Shown: positions 16,264-25,507, counted from the stretch's first letter. The stretch: DNA of 64,000 bases from Bradyrhizobium sp. ORS 375 (GCF_000239775.1 NZ_CAFI01000497.1:1-64000); one strand, 5' to 3'. Numbers and translations are program-made. Notes: generated by a model not told the origin, from the letters alone.

Positions 16264-17001
16264 TCAGGAGGCCGCGCGGCGGCCCATCTCGGCGATGACG
16301 CCACGCAGCAGCGGACGCGCCGGCAAGAACTGACCGTCGCGGAGAAAGGCGATGGTCTGCCGGAACGAGGTCGGATGCACCAAGAGGCCCATATGCGAGG
16401 CCTTCACCGTCGTCGAGTCGGTCATCTCGACCAGCTTGCAGCTTTCGACGGAAACGCGGCCGTCGTTGGGCCACGGCAGCACGAACAACGCCGCGATCGG
16501 ATCAAGGAAACGGTTTCCGGCGATCACACCGATCTCGTAGTCGGGCGGCGGCAGCGAAGCGAGTGTGACGTCCTTGGTCGTCACCAGTTGCAGGCCCGCG
16601 GGTCCGAAATACGCCCGGTAAAGGCCGACATTCTGCAGCCGATCGGCGAGCTCACTGCCGCCATTGGGCGTGCCGAGCATGACGACGCGGCCAAGCCGCT
16701 GAGGCCGATGGCGGGCGATCGTGACGCGCGCCAGCAGCCCACCCATCGAATGGGTCACGAAGTGAATCGGCCCGTCGATGCCGGCGGCAAAACCGGCGAT
16801 GGCCGGATGGATGTCCTCGGCCAGCTGTTCCAGCGGCTTCTTTCGGCTCTCATAGTCCAGGTTCAGCGTGGCGAAACCCGCACGCTGCAGCCGCTTTTCC
16901 AGCGGTCGCAGCATCAGTGAGCGGCCGGCGATGCCATGCAGCAGGACGACCCCCGCATCGCGGGGGCCATTCTGTTGGCGACGTCGGCGCAGCGATGCCA
17001 T
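16264..17001 (-). CDS. Alpha/beta hydrolase (lipase-like)
   Basis: A 245-residue alpha/beta hydrolase. The oxyanion segment is VVLLHGIAGRSLM, the nucleophile elbow is FVTHSMGGLLARV (G-x-S-x-G variant H-S-M-G-G), and the C-terminal His is in KASHMGLLVHP. The fold and elbow resemble triacylglycerol lipases and PGAP1-like esterases. Its ATG shares one base with the TGA of the Aas-like gene, so the two are probably co-translated. That link points to a lipid or acyl-ester substrate. A GTG three bases upstream is an alternative start. Confidence 0.83.
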   Translation of the reverse strand: MASLRRRRQQNGPRDAGVVLLHGIAGRSLMLRPLEKRLQRAGFATLNLDYESRKKPLEQLAEDIHPAIAGFAAGIDGPIHFVTHSMGGLLARVTIARHRPQRLGRVVMLGTPNGGSELADRLQNVGLYRAYFGPAGLQLVTTKDVTLASLPPPDYEIGVIAGNRFLDPIAALFVLPWPNDGRVSVESCKLVEMTDSTTVKASHMGLLVHPTSFRQTIAFLRDGQFLPARPLLRGVIAEMGRRAAS

Positions 17002-20000
17002 CACGCCACTTCCCGCTCCTCCGCCTCGCGCTCCGGGGCGGAGGCGTTGGCGGACTCCTCAGCCAGCGCCTTGGCGCCGACATAGTCGGTCTTGCCGGAG
17101 CCGAGCAGCGGGATCTTGTCGACCACCATCACGACCGCCGGCACCGCAAGCTCGGGCGCGCCTTGCCCCTTGGCCTGGCGCTGCATGGCGGCGCGTTCGG
17201 CATCCTTCTGCGTCGTGATCAGCACGATGCGCTCGCCCTTGCGCTGGTCGGGGATCGACACCGCGACCGAGGCTGCCTGCGGCCACAAGGTCGCGGCGAT
17301 CTGCTCGACCACCGTCAGCGACACCATCTCACCGGCAATCTTGGCAAAGCGCTTGGCGCGGCCCTTGATGGTGATGAAGCCCTGCGTGTCGATTGTGACG
17401 ATGTCGCCGGTGTCGTGCCAGCCTTCGGGCAGCGCTTCGAGCACGCCGGGATTTTCCGCCCTGACATAGCCGAGCATGACGTTGGGACCGCGGACGGAGA
17501 GCCGGCCGCCCTCCTCGATGCCGGGCACCTTGTCGAGCCGGTACTCCATCAGCGGCGACAGCCGGCCGACGGTGCCGACGCGATTGGCCATGGGCGTATT
17601 CATCGCCAGCACCGGCGCGGTCTCGGTGACGCCATAGCCTTCGAGCACACGGATGCCGTAGCGCTCCATGTAGACCTGCCGTGTGCGGTCCTTGACTGGC
17701 TCGGCGCCGGCGATGACCAGCCGCAGGGTACGGAAATCATAGGCATGGGCCGAGCGGGCGTACCCCGTCAGGAACGTGTCGGTGCCGAACAGAATGGTGG
17801 CGCCGGTCTGATAGATCAATTCCGGCACGATCCGGTAATGCAGCGGCGACGGATACATGTAGATCGGAATGCCCGCCAACATGGGCATCATCATGCCACC
17901 GGTAAGGCCAAAGGAGTGGAAAACCGGCAGGACGTTGAACACGAGATCGTTAGCGTTGGCGTCGACCCGCGCCAGCGCCTGCGCCGAGTTTGCCAGGATG
18001 TTGCGGTGGGACAGCACGACGCCCTTGGGCGTTCCTTCCGAGCCCGAGGTGAACAGGATCACGGCCGGGTGATCGGCGTTGCGGGCCACACGGGGCCGGG
18101 TGCCGTCGAGGATGCCCTTGAGCTTGTCGGCGGCACTGACCGAGGCCTTGACGTCCTCCAGATAAACGAGACGGGCCTGGCCCTCGATCGCGGCAATGAG
18201 CTTGTCGAGCTTGCCCTTCTCGATGAAGGCCCGCGAGGTCAGCACCGTCGTGACCTGCGCCGCCTTCATTGCCGCCAGCACGTTCACGGGGCCAGCGGAG
18301 AAGTTCAGCATCGCCGGCACCCGGCCGATCGACTGCAGGGCCATGAACACGACGGCGACGCCAGCCGAGTTCGGCAGCAGCACGCCGATGTTCTCGCCGA
18401 CCATCGTGCCATGCTCGAGCTTGCGGCTGAGCACCTGCGCGCCAAGTATCAACTTGCGATAGGTCAGCTTGGTGCCGAGCGGATCCTGGATCATCACTTG
18501 GCCGGTGTCGTGGTCGCGATGGGCATGGGCCAGCGCCTCGAACAGCGTGCGGTCGAGCATCGCGTTCTTCACCATGGCCTCGATCATCACGTCCTGCAGC
18601 GCGGCACCGGCCGCATTGCGCCGGGTCTTGCCCTTCAGTGCCGCATCGATGGTGAGCTTCACCGGTGGCAGAATCGTCACCGTCACCTTCGGAAACCAGG
18701 AGCGCTTGGTCTGGCCGTCCTTGAGATAGCTGAGATGCGAGCGCTGCGCGCCTTCGATACGCACCGGAACGACGACGGCATCGGCCTTGTCGGCGATCAT
18801 CGCGGTGCCGTCATAGACCTTCATCAGCGAGCCTGACACCGTGATGCGGCCTTCCGGGAAGATCACCACCGGTTCCTGGCTCGCGACCAGCTTGATCAGG
18901 TCGCGGGCGCCGAGCGGCTTGGTGGGATCGATCGTGATGTGGCGGACCAGCTTCAGGAAGATCTTCGCCCACCAGGCCTGGGAGATGCCGGTGTCGACGG
19001 CGAAGGTCGCATCGATCGGCAGCACCGCGTGCAGCAGCGGGCCGTCGATCAGGCTGACATGGTTCGGCGCGATCAGCATGCGGGTGCCGGCCGGAGGCAG
19101 GTTTTCCAGGCCGCGCACCTCGGTGCGGAACAGAGCGCGGAACAGCATCGCGCCGAAATCGCGCACGCCTTCCCGGCCCCATTTGTTGAGCACGAACCAG
19201 ACCGAGCCGAAGCAGGCCACCGCGAGGCCGAACATGATCCAGGCGATCGAAACGTCGAGCGCCTGCAGGATCGCCACGATCGCCGTTCCGCCGACCATGA
19301 AGGCGGCCTGCAGCACGTTGCCCGCGGCAATGATCCGCGCGCGCTCGGCGGGCTCCGACCAGGCCTGCACGGCGGCAAAGGCCGGCACCACGAACAGGCC
19401 GCCGCCGAAGGCGAACAGCGCGAAATCGATCAGCATGCGCAGGCCTGCCCACGAGCCGATGAAGGCGAGCGGCGTCACGTCCTTGGCGGTCCCGGTCGTT
19501 CCGATCGCCCAGGCGAGATCGAGGCCGAGCAAACCCATCACGATCGCGCCCATCGGGACCAAGGCGAGGTTCGGGCGGACATGGCTCAGATGGGCGGCGA
19601 ACAGCGACCCGGCGGCGATGCCGATCGCAAAGATCGCAAGGCACAGGGTGACGACTCCCTCGGTGCCGCCGACCACGTCCTTGATCAGGGCCGGCAGCAG
19701 CGACATCACCACGGCGCCGACCGTCCAGAACCAGGACACGATGACCGAGCCGTCCCACAGCCGCGGCGTCGCACGCAGCAGCTTCAGCAGATGGAAGGTC
19801 GAGGTCCACGGATTGCGCGTGATCGGCAGATCCGGCGCGGACGGCGTCGTGTGCGGAATGCGCGCCGCTGCTGCCCAGGAGATCAGCGCAAGGCCGATGA
19901 CGGCGCACGACACCCAGCCCATGTGCGATGAGCCCGAGACCAGCTGGCCGCCGGCAATGGTGCCGATCAGAATTGCCATGAAGGTCGCGCCCTCGACCAG

Positions 20001-20426
20001 CGCGTTGCCGGTTGCGAGCTCGCCCACCGTGAGCTGGTCGGGCAGCATCGCGTATTTGACCGGGCCGAACAGCGCCGCGATGACGCCGAACAGGCCGAGG
20101 GCCACGAACAACAGCGGGACCGAATGCAGGAAGAAGCCCAGCGCGGCGAAGCCTGCGGCCAAGATCTCGGCGAACTTCAGCTTCCGCGCGACGATGCCCT
20201 TGGTGTAGCGATCGGCGAGCTCACCACCGAGCCCAGACAGGATGAAGAACGGGAAGATGAACACCCCGAGGGCGACGGTGACGAGCGTCGCACCATGGTC
20301 GACGATGCCGCCGTAGAGCAGCATGATGACGAGCGCATTCTTCAAGACGTTGTCGTTCAACGCCGAGGAGAACTGCGCCCAGAACAGCGGGGCAAAGCGG
20401 CGCGACGACATCAACTGCTTGATCAT
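17001..20426 (-). CDS. Aas-like trifunctional acyl-[ACP]-phospholipid O-acyltransferase (LplT + PlsC + acyl-ACP synthetase)
   Basis: An 1141-residue three-part protein. Residues about 1-410 form an MFS lysophospholipid-transporter-like domain (LplT) with about 12 hydrophobic helices. Residues about 440-620 form a PlsC acyltransferase with NHVSLIDGPLLH (H-x4-D) and VIFPEGRITVSG. Residues about 650-1130 form an AMP-binding acyl-ACP synthetase with ILFTSGSEGTPKGVVLSH and EGYGVTETAPV. In E. coli, LplT and Aas are separate and together re-acylate lysophospholipids; here all parts are in one chain. The ATG at 20426 is chosen because AGGAAACGACC precedes it and it starts at the first conserved residue. 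It overlaps the hydrolase gene downstream. Role: membrane phospholipid repair at the inner membrane. Confidence 0.92.
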   Translation of the reverse strand: MIKQLMSSRRFAPLFWAQFSSALNDNVLKNALVIMLLYGGIVDHGATLVTVALGVFIFPFFILSGLGGELADRYTKGIVARKLKFAEILAAGFAALGFFLHSVPLLFVALGLFGVIAALFGPVKYAMLPDQLTVGELATGNALVEGATFMAILIGTIAGGQLVSGSSHMGWVSCAVIGLALISWAAAARIPHTTPSAPDLPITRNPWTSTFHLLKLLRATPRLWDGSVIVSWFWTVGAVVMSLLPALIKDVVGGTEGVVTLCLAIFAIGIAAGSLFAAHLSHVRPNLALVPMGAIVMGLLGLDLAWAIGTTGTAKDVTPLAFIGSWAGLRMLIDFALFAFGGGLFVVPAFAAVQAWSEPAERARIIAAGNVLQAAFMVGGTAIVAILQALDVSIAWIMFGLAVACFGSVWFVLNKWGREGVRDFGAMLFRALFRTEVRGLENLPPAGTRMLIAPNHVSLIDGPLLHAVLPIDATFAVDTGISQAWWAKIFLKLVRHITIDPTKPLGARDLIKLVASQEPVVIFPEGRITVSGSLMKVYDGTAMIADKADAVVVPVRIEGAQRSHLSYLKDGQTKRSWFPKVTVTILPPVKLTIDAALKGKTRRNAAGAALQDVMIEAMVKNAMLDRTLFEALAHAHRDHDTGQVMIQDPLGTKLTYRKLILGAQVLSRKLEHGTMVGENIGVLLPNSAGVAVVFMALQSIGRVPAMLNFSAGPVNVLAAMKAAQVTTVLTSRAFIEKGKLDKLIAAIEGQARLVYLEDVKASVSAADKLKGILDGTRPRVARNADHPAVILFTSGSEGTPKGVVLSHRNILANSAQALARVDANANDLVFNVLPVFHSFGLTGGMMMPMLAGIPIYMYPSPLHYRIVPELIYQTGATILFGTDTFLTGYARSAHAYDFRTLRLVIAGAEPVKDRTRQVYMERYGIRVLEGYGVTETAPVLAMNTPMANRVGTVGRLSPLMEYRLDKVPGIEEGGRLSVRGPNVMLGYVRAENPGVLEALPEGWHDTGDIVTIDTQGFITIKGRAKRFAKIAGEMVSLTVVEQIAATLWPQAASVAVSIPDQRKGERIVLITTQKDAERAAMQRQAKGQGAPELAVPAVVMVVDKIPLLGSGKTDYVGAKALAEESANASAPEREAEEREVA

Positions 20427-20520
20427 GGTCGTTTCCTGGTGTGCTGCGGCCGGACCGCAGGGATCGCGAGAGTGTTGAAGTTCGGTGCTGAAATTGAAAT
20501 CTGCGCCGCCGCGCGTCCCT

Positions 20521-20799
20521 TCATGCGCGGCGACCAACCGGGCTCTGTCGCCGCCCCCGCGCGAGATTTCGCGAGAGCAGGCTCATCGTTTCGGCCAGCG
20601 TGAACGACGACCACACCAGCGCCACGAGCCCTGCTCCGCTTCCCCCGCGCAGCGGCCAGTCGAGCGGCAGCGCAACGATGCCGCAGCCGACCAGCGCAAA
20701 AGCTAGCGCGAAGGTGATGTGCAAAAAGCTTATCCGGAGCGAGGGCAGTTGCACCGAGGACATGGGACGTGAGGACATGGTGACCGCTTCGTTGCGCAT
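20521..20799 (-). CDS. Small predicted membrane protein, unknown function
   Basis: A 92-residue protein that I do not recognise. It has two hydrophobic stretches, about residues 25-46 (ITFALAFALVGCGIVALPL) and 56-74 (AGLVALVWSSFTLAETM), with a basic C-terminus, so two membrane helices are likely. It lies between the 88-residue gene and the Aas-like gene on the same strand. Codon use fits its neighbours. No clear ribosome site precedes the ATG at 20799, and internal ATGs at 20778 or 20763 are possible. Confidence 0.5.
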   Translation of the reverse strand: MRNEAVTMSSRPMSSVQLPSLRISFLHITFALAFALVGCGIVALPLDWPLRGGSGAGLVALVWSSFTLAETMSLLSRNLARGRRQSPVGRRA

Positions 20800-20821
20800 G
20801 AGCCGGAGATTTGAGACGTGG

Positions 20822-21088
20822 TCAGCTCAGCTCGCTCAGATAACGAAAGCAGCCGAACACACCGCCACGGCGCGGCCGGCGCCCTTCGCGTCGAGCGACG
20901 CGAAACAACCTCTGAGCGGCATGCGCGCGCAGTCGGCGGGCGTCCAGCAGACCGGCGACATCGCAGGCATTGGCGATGCGCTCGACGCGCGCGGCCAACG
21001 GCTGCGACACCGCTCGTGCCAGACCGTCCAGGAATGCACGGAACTCAGGAGCGAAAGGACGCGTACCGTGGAGACTGAGAGCCGACAT
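20822..21088 (-). CDS. Small conserved-type protein, unknown function
   Basis: An 88-residue protein without a recognised domain. It is rich in Arg, Ala and Leu and predicted helical, with RPFAPEFRAFLDGLARAV near the start. The ATG at 21088 is supported by a strong AGGGAAG ribosome site seven bases upstream. It is the first gene downstream of two TGAGC-N3-GCTCA palindromes at 21108-21151 and probably heads an operon with the 92-residue membrane protein, the Aas-like protein and the lipase-like hydrolase. Confidence 0.6.
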   Translation of the reverse strand: MSALSLHGTRPFAPEFRAFLDGLARAVSQPLAARVERIANACDVAGLLDARRLRAHAAQRLFRVARREGRRPRRGGVFGCFRYLSELS

Positions 21089-21107
21089 GGCAATCTTCCC
21101 TGATAAT

Positions 21108-21151
21108 TTGAGCAACGCTCAAATCTCTATCGCAAAAATGAGCGACGCTCA
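21108..21151 (-). promoter_or_regulatory. Paired palindromic operators with overlapping promoter
   Basis: Two matching inverted repeats, TTGAGCAACGCTCAA (21108-21122) and TGAGCGACGCTCA (21139-21151), have centres 30 bp apart, about three helical turns. On the minus strand the distal one begins TTGAGC. With a 17-base spacer this is followed by TAGAGA, a fair -35/-10 pair, so the operators overlap the promoter of the 20822-21088 gene. The symmetry and spacing are typical of TetR-type repressor sites. No such regulator gene is adjacent. Confidence 0.6.
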
Positions 21152-21250
21152 AGAAGATTCTAAATGCCTGGATAGGTCCGTCGATCAACAGGCTGCGCGG
21201 CTCAGAACTTCCGCCCCGAGCAAACATCAAGCCATGATTTACTTCGACAA

Positions 21251-23338
21251 TTACCCGACGACTTTGCGCAGCCAAACCTTGTTGTCATGAAAGGCCGCTC
21301 CGCCGATCGGTGCGACGGTATCGGCTGCGGTGAGCGAGTTGATGCCGCGCCCCCCGATGTGAGTGGCGTTGGGATGGATGGATTCGGCAATCAGCACACC
21401 GCGCCGGACGCCATCGAACAAGCGGGCTGTCAGCGATGTCTGTCCGCGCGCATTGCCGAGCGTCACGGCCTCGCCGTCAGCGATCCCGAGCGATGCGGCG
21501 TCCATGGGATGGATCATCACTGTCGGCGCCCCTTCACGCGCTTGGGACGACGGCGTTTCGTTGAAAGAGGTGTTGAGGAAGGAGCGGGCCGGGCTCGTCG
21601 CGAGGCGGAATGGATGCTGCGCGTCAGTCTCCTCGGTGACCGCCCAGTGGTCGGGCAGCGACGGCATCCGTTCGGGATTTCCCATCACCCGTCCGAACGG
21701 CGGGTGGGCCCAGTCGGCCTTGAAGTGAAACTTGCCGTCCTTGTGCCCGAAGCCATCGAGATAGTGCGAGGTGCGGAAGTCCGGCTGCAGGTCGCGCCAG
21801 ATATCGGCCTCGAGCGCGGCGATGTCGCCATGGCCGCTCTTCTGGAGCGTTGCGTCGATCAGCTCACGCGGCGTCATCTCGAAACCGGGATGAACCGCCC
21901 CAAGCCGCCGCGCCAGTCCCTGCAGCACCTCATGGTTTGAGCGGCACTCGCCCGGGGGATCAATCAGCTTCGCTCCGACAGAGATATGCTGGTGGCCGCC
22001 ACCGTAATAGAGATCGTCGTGCTCCATGAACATGGTCGCCGGAAGCACGATGTCCGCCATCTGCGCCGTCTCGGTCATGAACTGCTCATGCACCGCGACG
22101 AACAGGTCCTCGCGCGCAAAGCCCTTTCTGACGAGATCCTGCTCGGGCGCCACCGTCATCGGATTGGTGTTCTGGATCAGCATCGCCTTCACCGCCGGGC
22201 CGCCGCACAGCGCTTCGCGATCTCCCGTCAGGATACGGCCGATCTGGGACTGGTCGAGGAACCGGATGGAGTGATCGATGGCGTCATGGCCCTCGATGAT
22301 CGACTCGTCGAAGTGCCACAGCGCATAATTGTTGAAGAAGGCGCCGCCACCTTCGTACTGCCAGGCGCCGGTCACCGCCGGGATGCACGATGCGGCATGC
22401 ATCTGCGTGGCCCCGTTGCGGCTACGGGTAAAGCCATAGCCGAAACGGAAGAAGCTGCGCTTGGTCTCGCCGACCAGCTTGGCGAAGGCTTCGATCTCGG
22501 CGACTGGAACCCCCGAGATCTGCGACGCCCATTCAGGCGTCCGCGTCTGCAGATGCGCCTCCAGCTCGTCGGGACAGTCGGTGTACTTCGCCATATAGGC
22601 CCGATCGGCGTAACCATCGCGGAACAATACGTGCATCACGCCGCAGGCAAAGGCACCGTCCGTGCCGGGACGCAGGATGACCTTGATATCGGCCTGCTTC
22701 ATCGTCTCGTTGTCGTAGATGTCGACCGCAGCGATCTTGGCGCCGCGCTCTTTTCGCGCACGCGCGGCATGAGTCATGACATTGACCTGCGTGTTCACCG
22801 GGTTCGTGCCCCAGATCACCACGAGATCGGAGACCGCCATCTCGCGCGGATCAACACCTGCGATCTTTCCCGTGCCGATTGCAAATCCGACGCGCGCGAC
22901 GTTGGCGCAGATCGTCGAATAGAAGCGCGAGTACCTCTTCACATGGGTCAGGCGATTGATGCCGTCGCGCATCACCAATCCCATGGTGCCTGCGTAATAA
23001 TAGGGCCAGACCGCCTCGGAGCCGAACTCGCGCTCTGCCAGAAGGAATCGCTCAGCAATCTCGTCGAGAGCCTCGTCCCAGGACATGCGCGCGAACTGTC
23101 CGGAGCCCTTCGGCCCCACGCGCCGCATGGGATGCGTCAGTCGTTGGGGATGATGAATGCGCTCGGCATATCGGGCCACTTTGGCGCAGACCACCCCGGC
23201 CGTATAGGTCTGCCGCTTCGAGCCGCGAACGCGCCCGATCGTCTTCCGATCGATTACTTCGATGTCGAGCGCACAGGCGGACGGGCAATCGTGTGGACAG
23301 GTGGAATGGCGGATGTCGATGCGGGGCTGCTGGTTCAT
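21251..23338 (-). CDS. Molybdopterin-containing oxidoreductase
   Basis: A 695-residue enzyme of the DMSO-reductase/formate-dehydrogenase superfamily. The N-terminal 4Fe-4S site is C14-x3-C18-x3-C22 with the fourth Cys at residue 51 (GVVCAKVARY). The molybdopterin domains follow (IWGTNPVNTQ, RPGTDGAFACGVMH, NTNPMTVAPEQDLV). The C-terminal dinucleotide-binding domain includes NETPSSQAREG and HIGGRGINSLT. There is no Tat signal, so it is likely cytoplasmic. Related single-subunit members are often annotated as formate dehydrogenase or biotin-sulfoxide-type reductases; the substrate is not readable. It diverges from a GntR regulator and a TRAP binding protein, which may form its regulon. Confidence 0.9.
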   Translation of the reverse strand: MNQQPRIDIRHSTCPHDCPSACALDIEVIDRKTIGRVRGSKRQTYTAGVVCAKVARYAERIHHPQRLTHPMRRVGPKGSGQFARMSWDEALDEIAERFLLAEREFGSEAVWPYYYAGTMGLVMRDGINRLTHVKRYSRFYSTICANVARVGFAIGTGKIAGVDPREMAVSDLVVIWGTNPVNTQVNVMTHAARARKERGAKIAAVDIYDNETMKQADIKVILRPGTDGAFACGVMHVLFRDGYADRAYMAKYTDCPDELEAHLQTRTPEWASQISGVPVAEIEAFAKLVGETKRSFFRFGYGFTRSRNGATQMHAASCIPAVTGAWQYEGGGAFFNNYALWHFDESIIEGHDAIDHSIRFLDQSQIGRILTGDREALCGGPAVKAMLIQNTNPMTVAPEQDLVRKGFAREDLFVAVHEQFMTETAQMADIVLPATMFMEHDDLYYGGGHQHISVGAKLIDPPGECRSNHEVLQGLARRLGAVHPGFEMTPRELIDATLQKSGHGDIAALEADIWRDLQPDFRTSHYLDGFGHKDGKFHFKADWAHPPFGRVMGNPERMPSLPDHWAVTEETDAQHPFRLATSPARSFLNTSFNETPSSQAREGAPTVMIHPMDAASLGIADGEAVTLGNARGQTSLTARLFDGVRRGVLIAESIHPNATHIGGRGINSLTAADTVAPIGGAAFHDNKVWLRKVVG

Positions 23339-23664
23339 GAACGGAATTTACCATCAAACCACGCCGCAGCCGAGAGCATTCGCGAGGCATTTGCACAAAC
23401 GAGATCGCGGTGCCCTTCGCGACGTGGGGAACACCCGGTGGGCTCCGGTTATCATTGAACCGCGCGCCCAAGCTCTGCAGTCCGTTCTGTCGTCGAGAAT
23501 AGAGGCCAATCCGTCTCGGCCTGCCGCGTCCCGTTCGTGGAGGGCGACATGCGGCATGAGCATTTGAAGAAGCGCTTGGGCCGCTTCGCTCTGCGAAAGG
23601 CCCCCCTGCTTCCGCAACGCACCAAGAGGAGGCTTCGGGTAACCCGTATTTGCTGTTGCCAAAG
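23339..23664. other. Divergent intergenic region
   Basis: About 326 bp between the molybdopterin oxidoreductase gene (minus) and the GntR operator. No supported gene was found. A minus-strand frame here has weak resemblance to a LuxR-type linker but no start signal or domain, so I do not call it. Confidence 0.6.
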
Positions 23665-23688
23665 CTAATTCATATATTAGTATATTAG
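23665..23688. promoter_or_regulatory. Candidate operator of adjacent GntR regulator
   Basis: CTAATTCATATATTAG (23665-23680) is an inverted repeat (CTAAT-N6-ATTAG). A further ATTAG half-site follows at 23684-23688. It is strikingly AT-rich for this genome and ends 14 bases before the gntR start codon at 23703. It may serve both divergent directions. Confidence 0.5.
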
Positions 23689-23702
23689 TTGAGGAAGCTT
23701 CG

Positions 23703-24446
23703 ATGTCCAGCCGCGCCCCAGGGAAACTGACGCCCGCGCCACGCCCCGTTGTCGCCCGCATGCGCCGCAACGGCCGGCCGCGTGGGGCGACGGCGGCATC
23801 GCGGATCTATACGGATCTCCGTGCCGAACTGGTTTCGCTCGTGCGCCGGCCCGGAGAGCCCATTTCGGAAGCGCAGATTGCAACGTCCTATGGAGTAAGC
23901 CGCACCCCGGTGCGCGAAGCCATCCTGAAGCTTTCCGATGAAGGCCTGGTGGAGATCTTTCCTCAGTCCGGCATCTTCGTGTCGCGCATTCCGGTCGCCG
24001 CGCTTCCCGAGGCGATCATCATCCGCAAGTCTCTCGAGGAGACCACCGCACGGATGGCGGCCGAACACGCGACGTCCAGCCAGATTCTCAACTTGCGCGC
24101 GACCCTCGAACGCCAGCGGGAAGCGTGCGCTGCAAAGGACCGGGAAGCCTTTCACCAAGCGGATGAGATGTTTCATGCAGGTATCGCCGAAGTCTCCGGC
24201 CATCCTGGAATATGGAAGCTGATCCTGCAAGTGAAGGTTCACGTCGACCGCTACCGGCGCCTGACTTTGCCGCAGATCGGACGAATGTCGGAAGTGATCG
24301 CCGAGCACGAGCCGATTCTGGCGGCGATCGAACAGGGACGCCCGGAAGGCGCCCGCGCTGCCATGGCCAGTCATCTCGAGCGGCTGCTGGACGACATTTC
24401 CGAAATTCAGATGCTCAATCCAGAGTATTTCGATCAACCGACCTAG
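23703..24446 (+). CDS. GntR family (FCD subfamily) transcriptional regulator
   Basis: A 247-residue regulator. The winged helix at about residues 25-95 includes ISEAQIATSYGVSRTPVREAIL, the GntR recognition helix. The FCD domain covers about residues 105-235, with metal-ligand-like positions in FHQADEMFHAGIAEVSGH. The ATG at 23703 follows GAGGA. It diverges from the molybdopterin oxidoreductase and is followed 62 bp later by the TRAP binding protein gene, so it likely senses the carboxylate that these genes handle. Confidence 0.92.
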   Translation: MSSRAPGKLTPAPRPVVARMRRNGRPRGATAASRIYTDLRAELVSLVRRPGEPISEAQIATSYGVSRTPVREAILKLSDEGLVEIFPQSGIFVSRIPVAALPEAIIIRKSLEETTARMAAEHATSSQILNLRATLERQREACAAKDREAFHQADEMFHAGIAEVSGHPGIWKLILQVKVHVDRYRRLTLPQIGRMSEVIAEHEPILAAIEQGRPEGARAAMASHLERLLDDISEIQMLNPEYFDQPT

Positions 24447-24508
24447 CACTGCGGCCGTGGCATCCACCGCGGTCTGATTGTCCGGGCGAAGACCGTGGGA
24501 GGGACGCC

Positions 24509-25507
24509 ATGAGGCGACGCGATTTCATCACACTGACGACAGGGATTGCAGGTGCGGCCGCGCTGCCGCCGCTCTCGGCCGCGCTCGCTCAGCCAAACGC
24601 AGTCTTCAAGGCATCCGACGTGCAACCGCCCGGCTATCCGACGGTTGCAGCGACCGAAAGCCTGGGCAAGAAGCTCGCAGCGGCGACGAACGGCCGGCTG
24701 ACGATCCAGATATACCCTTCCGCACAGCTGGGCGGCGAGAAGGAGACTATCGAGCAGACCAAAATCGGGGCGATCCAAATGCTGCGCGTCAGCGCAGGTG
24801 CGCTGGGCCCGATCGTCGACGACATCAACGTCGTCAACATGCCCTTCCTGTTCAAAAGCATCGAGCATTCCGAGAAGATGATGGACGGACCGCTCGGGCA
24901 GGACCTGCTCGATCGCGTCAGCGCCAATGCCAATGCGAACCTCGTGGCACTCTGCTGGATGAACTCAGGGGCACGCAGCATCTACAACACCAAGCGGCCG
25001 ATCCGGACCGTCGAAGACGTCAAGGGCCTCAAGATCCGCGTGATCGGCAATCCTATCTTCATCGACATGATGAACGCTCTTGGCGGTAACGGTGTGGCGA
25101 TGGGGTACGATCAGGTCTTCAGCGCGCTGCAGACCGGCGTGATCGACGGAGCGGAGAACAATCTGCCGAGCTACGTCTTCAGCAATCACCATACGGCGGC
25201 AAAGTACTACTCCCTGACCCAGCACCTCGTGATTCCCGAAGTGCTCGTATTCTCCAAGCGAGCATGGGCCAACCTGTCGAATGACGATCAGGCGCTGATC
25301 AAGAAGTTCGCGCGCGAAGCCCAGATGGAGGAGCGCGAGCTCTGGAAGGCCTATGAGCGCGAGGCAATGGAAAAGGCCAAGGCGGCGGGCTGCGAAATCA
25401 TCGGGATCGCCGACAAGGCGCCATTCCAAAGAGCGGTCAAGCCGGTTTGGGACAAATACGGTCCGAAGTACCAGGATATGATCAAGCGCGTCCAGGAGAT
25501 CGCCTAA
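24509..25507 (+). CDS. TRAP transporter substrate-binding protein (DctP family), orphan
   Basis: A 332-residue periplasmic binding protein. The N-terminus has a twin-arginine-type signal (MRRRDFITLTTGIAG). DctP-family features follow: GYPTVAATESLGKKLAAATNG, YPSAQLGGEKETIEQ, and the carboxylate-binding Arg region VKGLKIRVIGNPI. The ATG at 24509 has a GGGAGGGACGCC leader. The usual DctQ and DctM membrane genes are absent; the next gene is on the other strand. It may share a membrane pair encoded elsewhere, or act as a sensor protein. The substrate is unknown. Confidence 0.9.
   Translation: MRRRDFITLTTGIAGAAALPPLSAALAQPNAVFKASDVQPPGYPTVAATESLGKKLAAATNGRLTIQIYPSAQLGGEKETIEQTKIGAIQMLRVSAGALGPIVDDINVVNMPFLFKSIEHSEKMMDGPLGQDLLDRVSANANANLVALCWMNSGARSIYNTKRPIRTVEDVKGLKIRVIGNPIFIDMMNALGGNGVAMGYDQVFSALQTGVIDGAENNLPSYVFSNHHTAAKYYSLTQHLVIPEVLVFSKRAWANLSNDDQALIKKFAREAQMEERELWKAYEREAMEKAKAAGCEIIGIADKAPFQRAVKPVWDKYGPKYQDMIKRVQEIA

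Noticed and set aside
23354-23770. Minus-strand frame in the oxidoreductase/GntR gap with faint LuxR-linker resemblance
   Set aside because: No ribosome site, no HTH domain, and it overlaps the GntR operator and gene start. At most a decayed relic.
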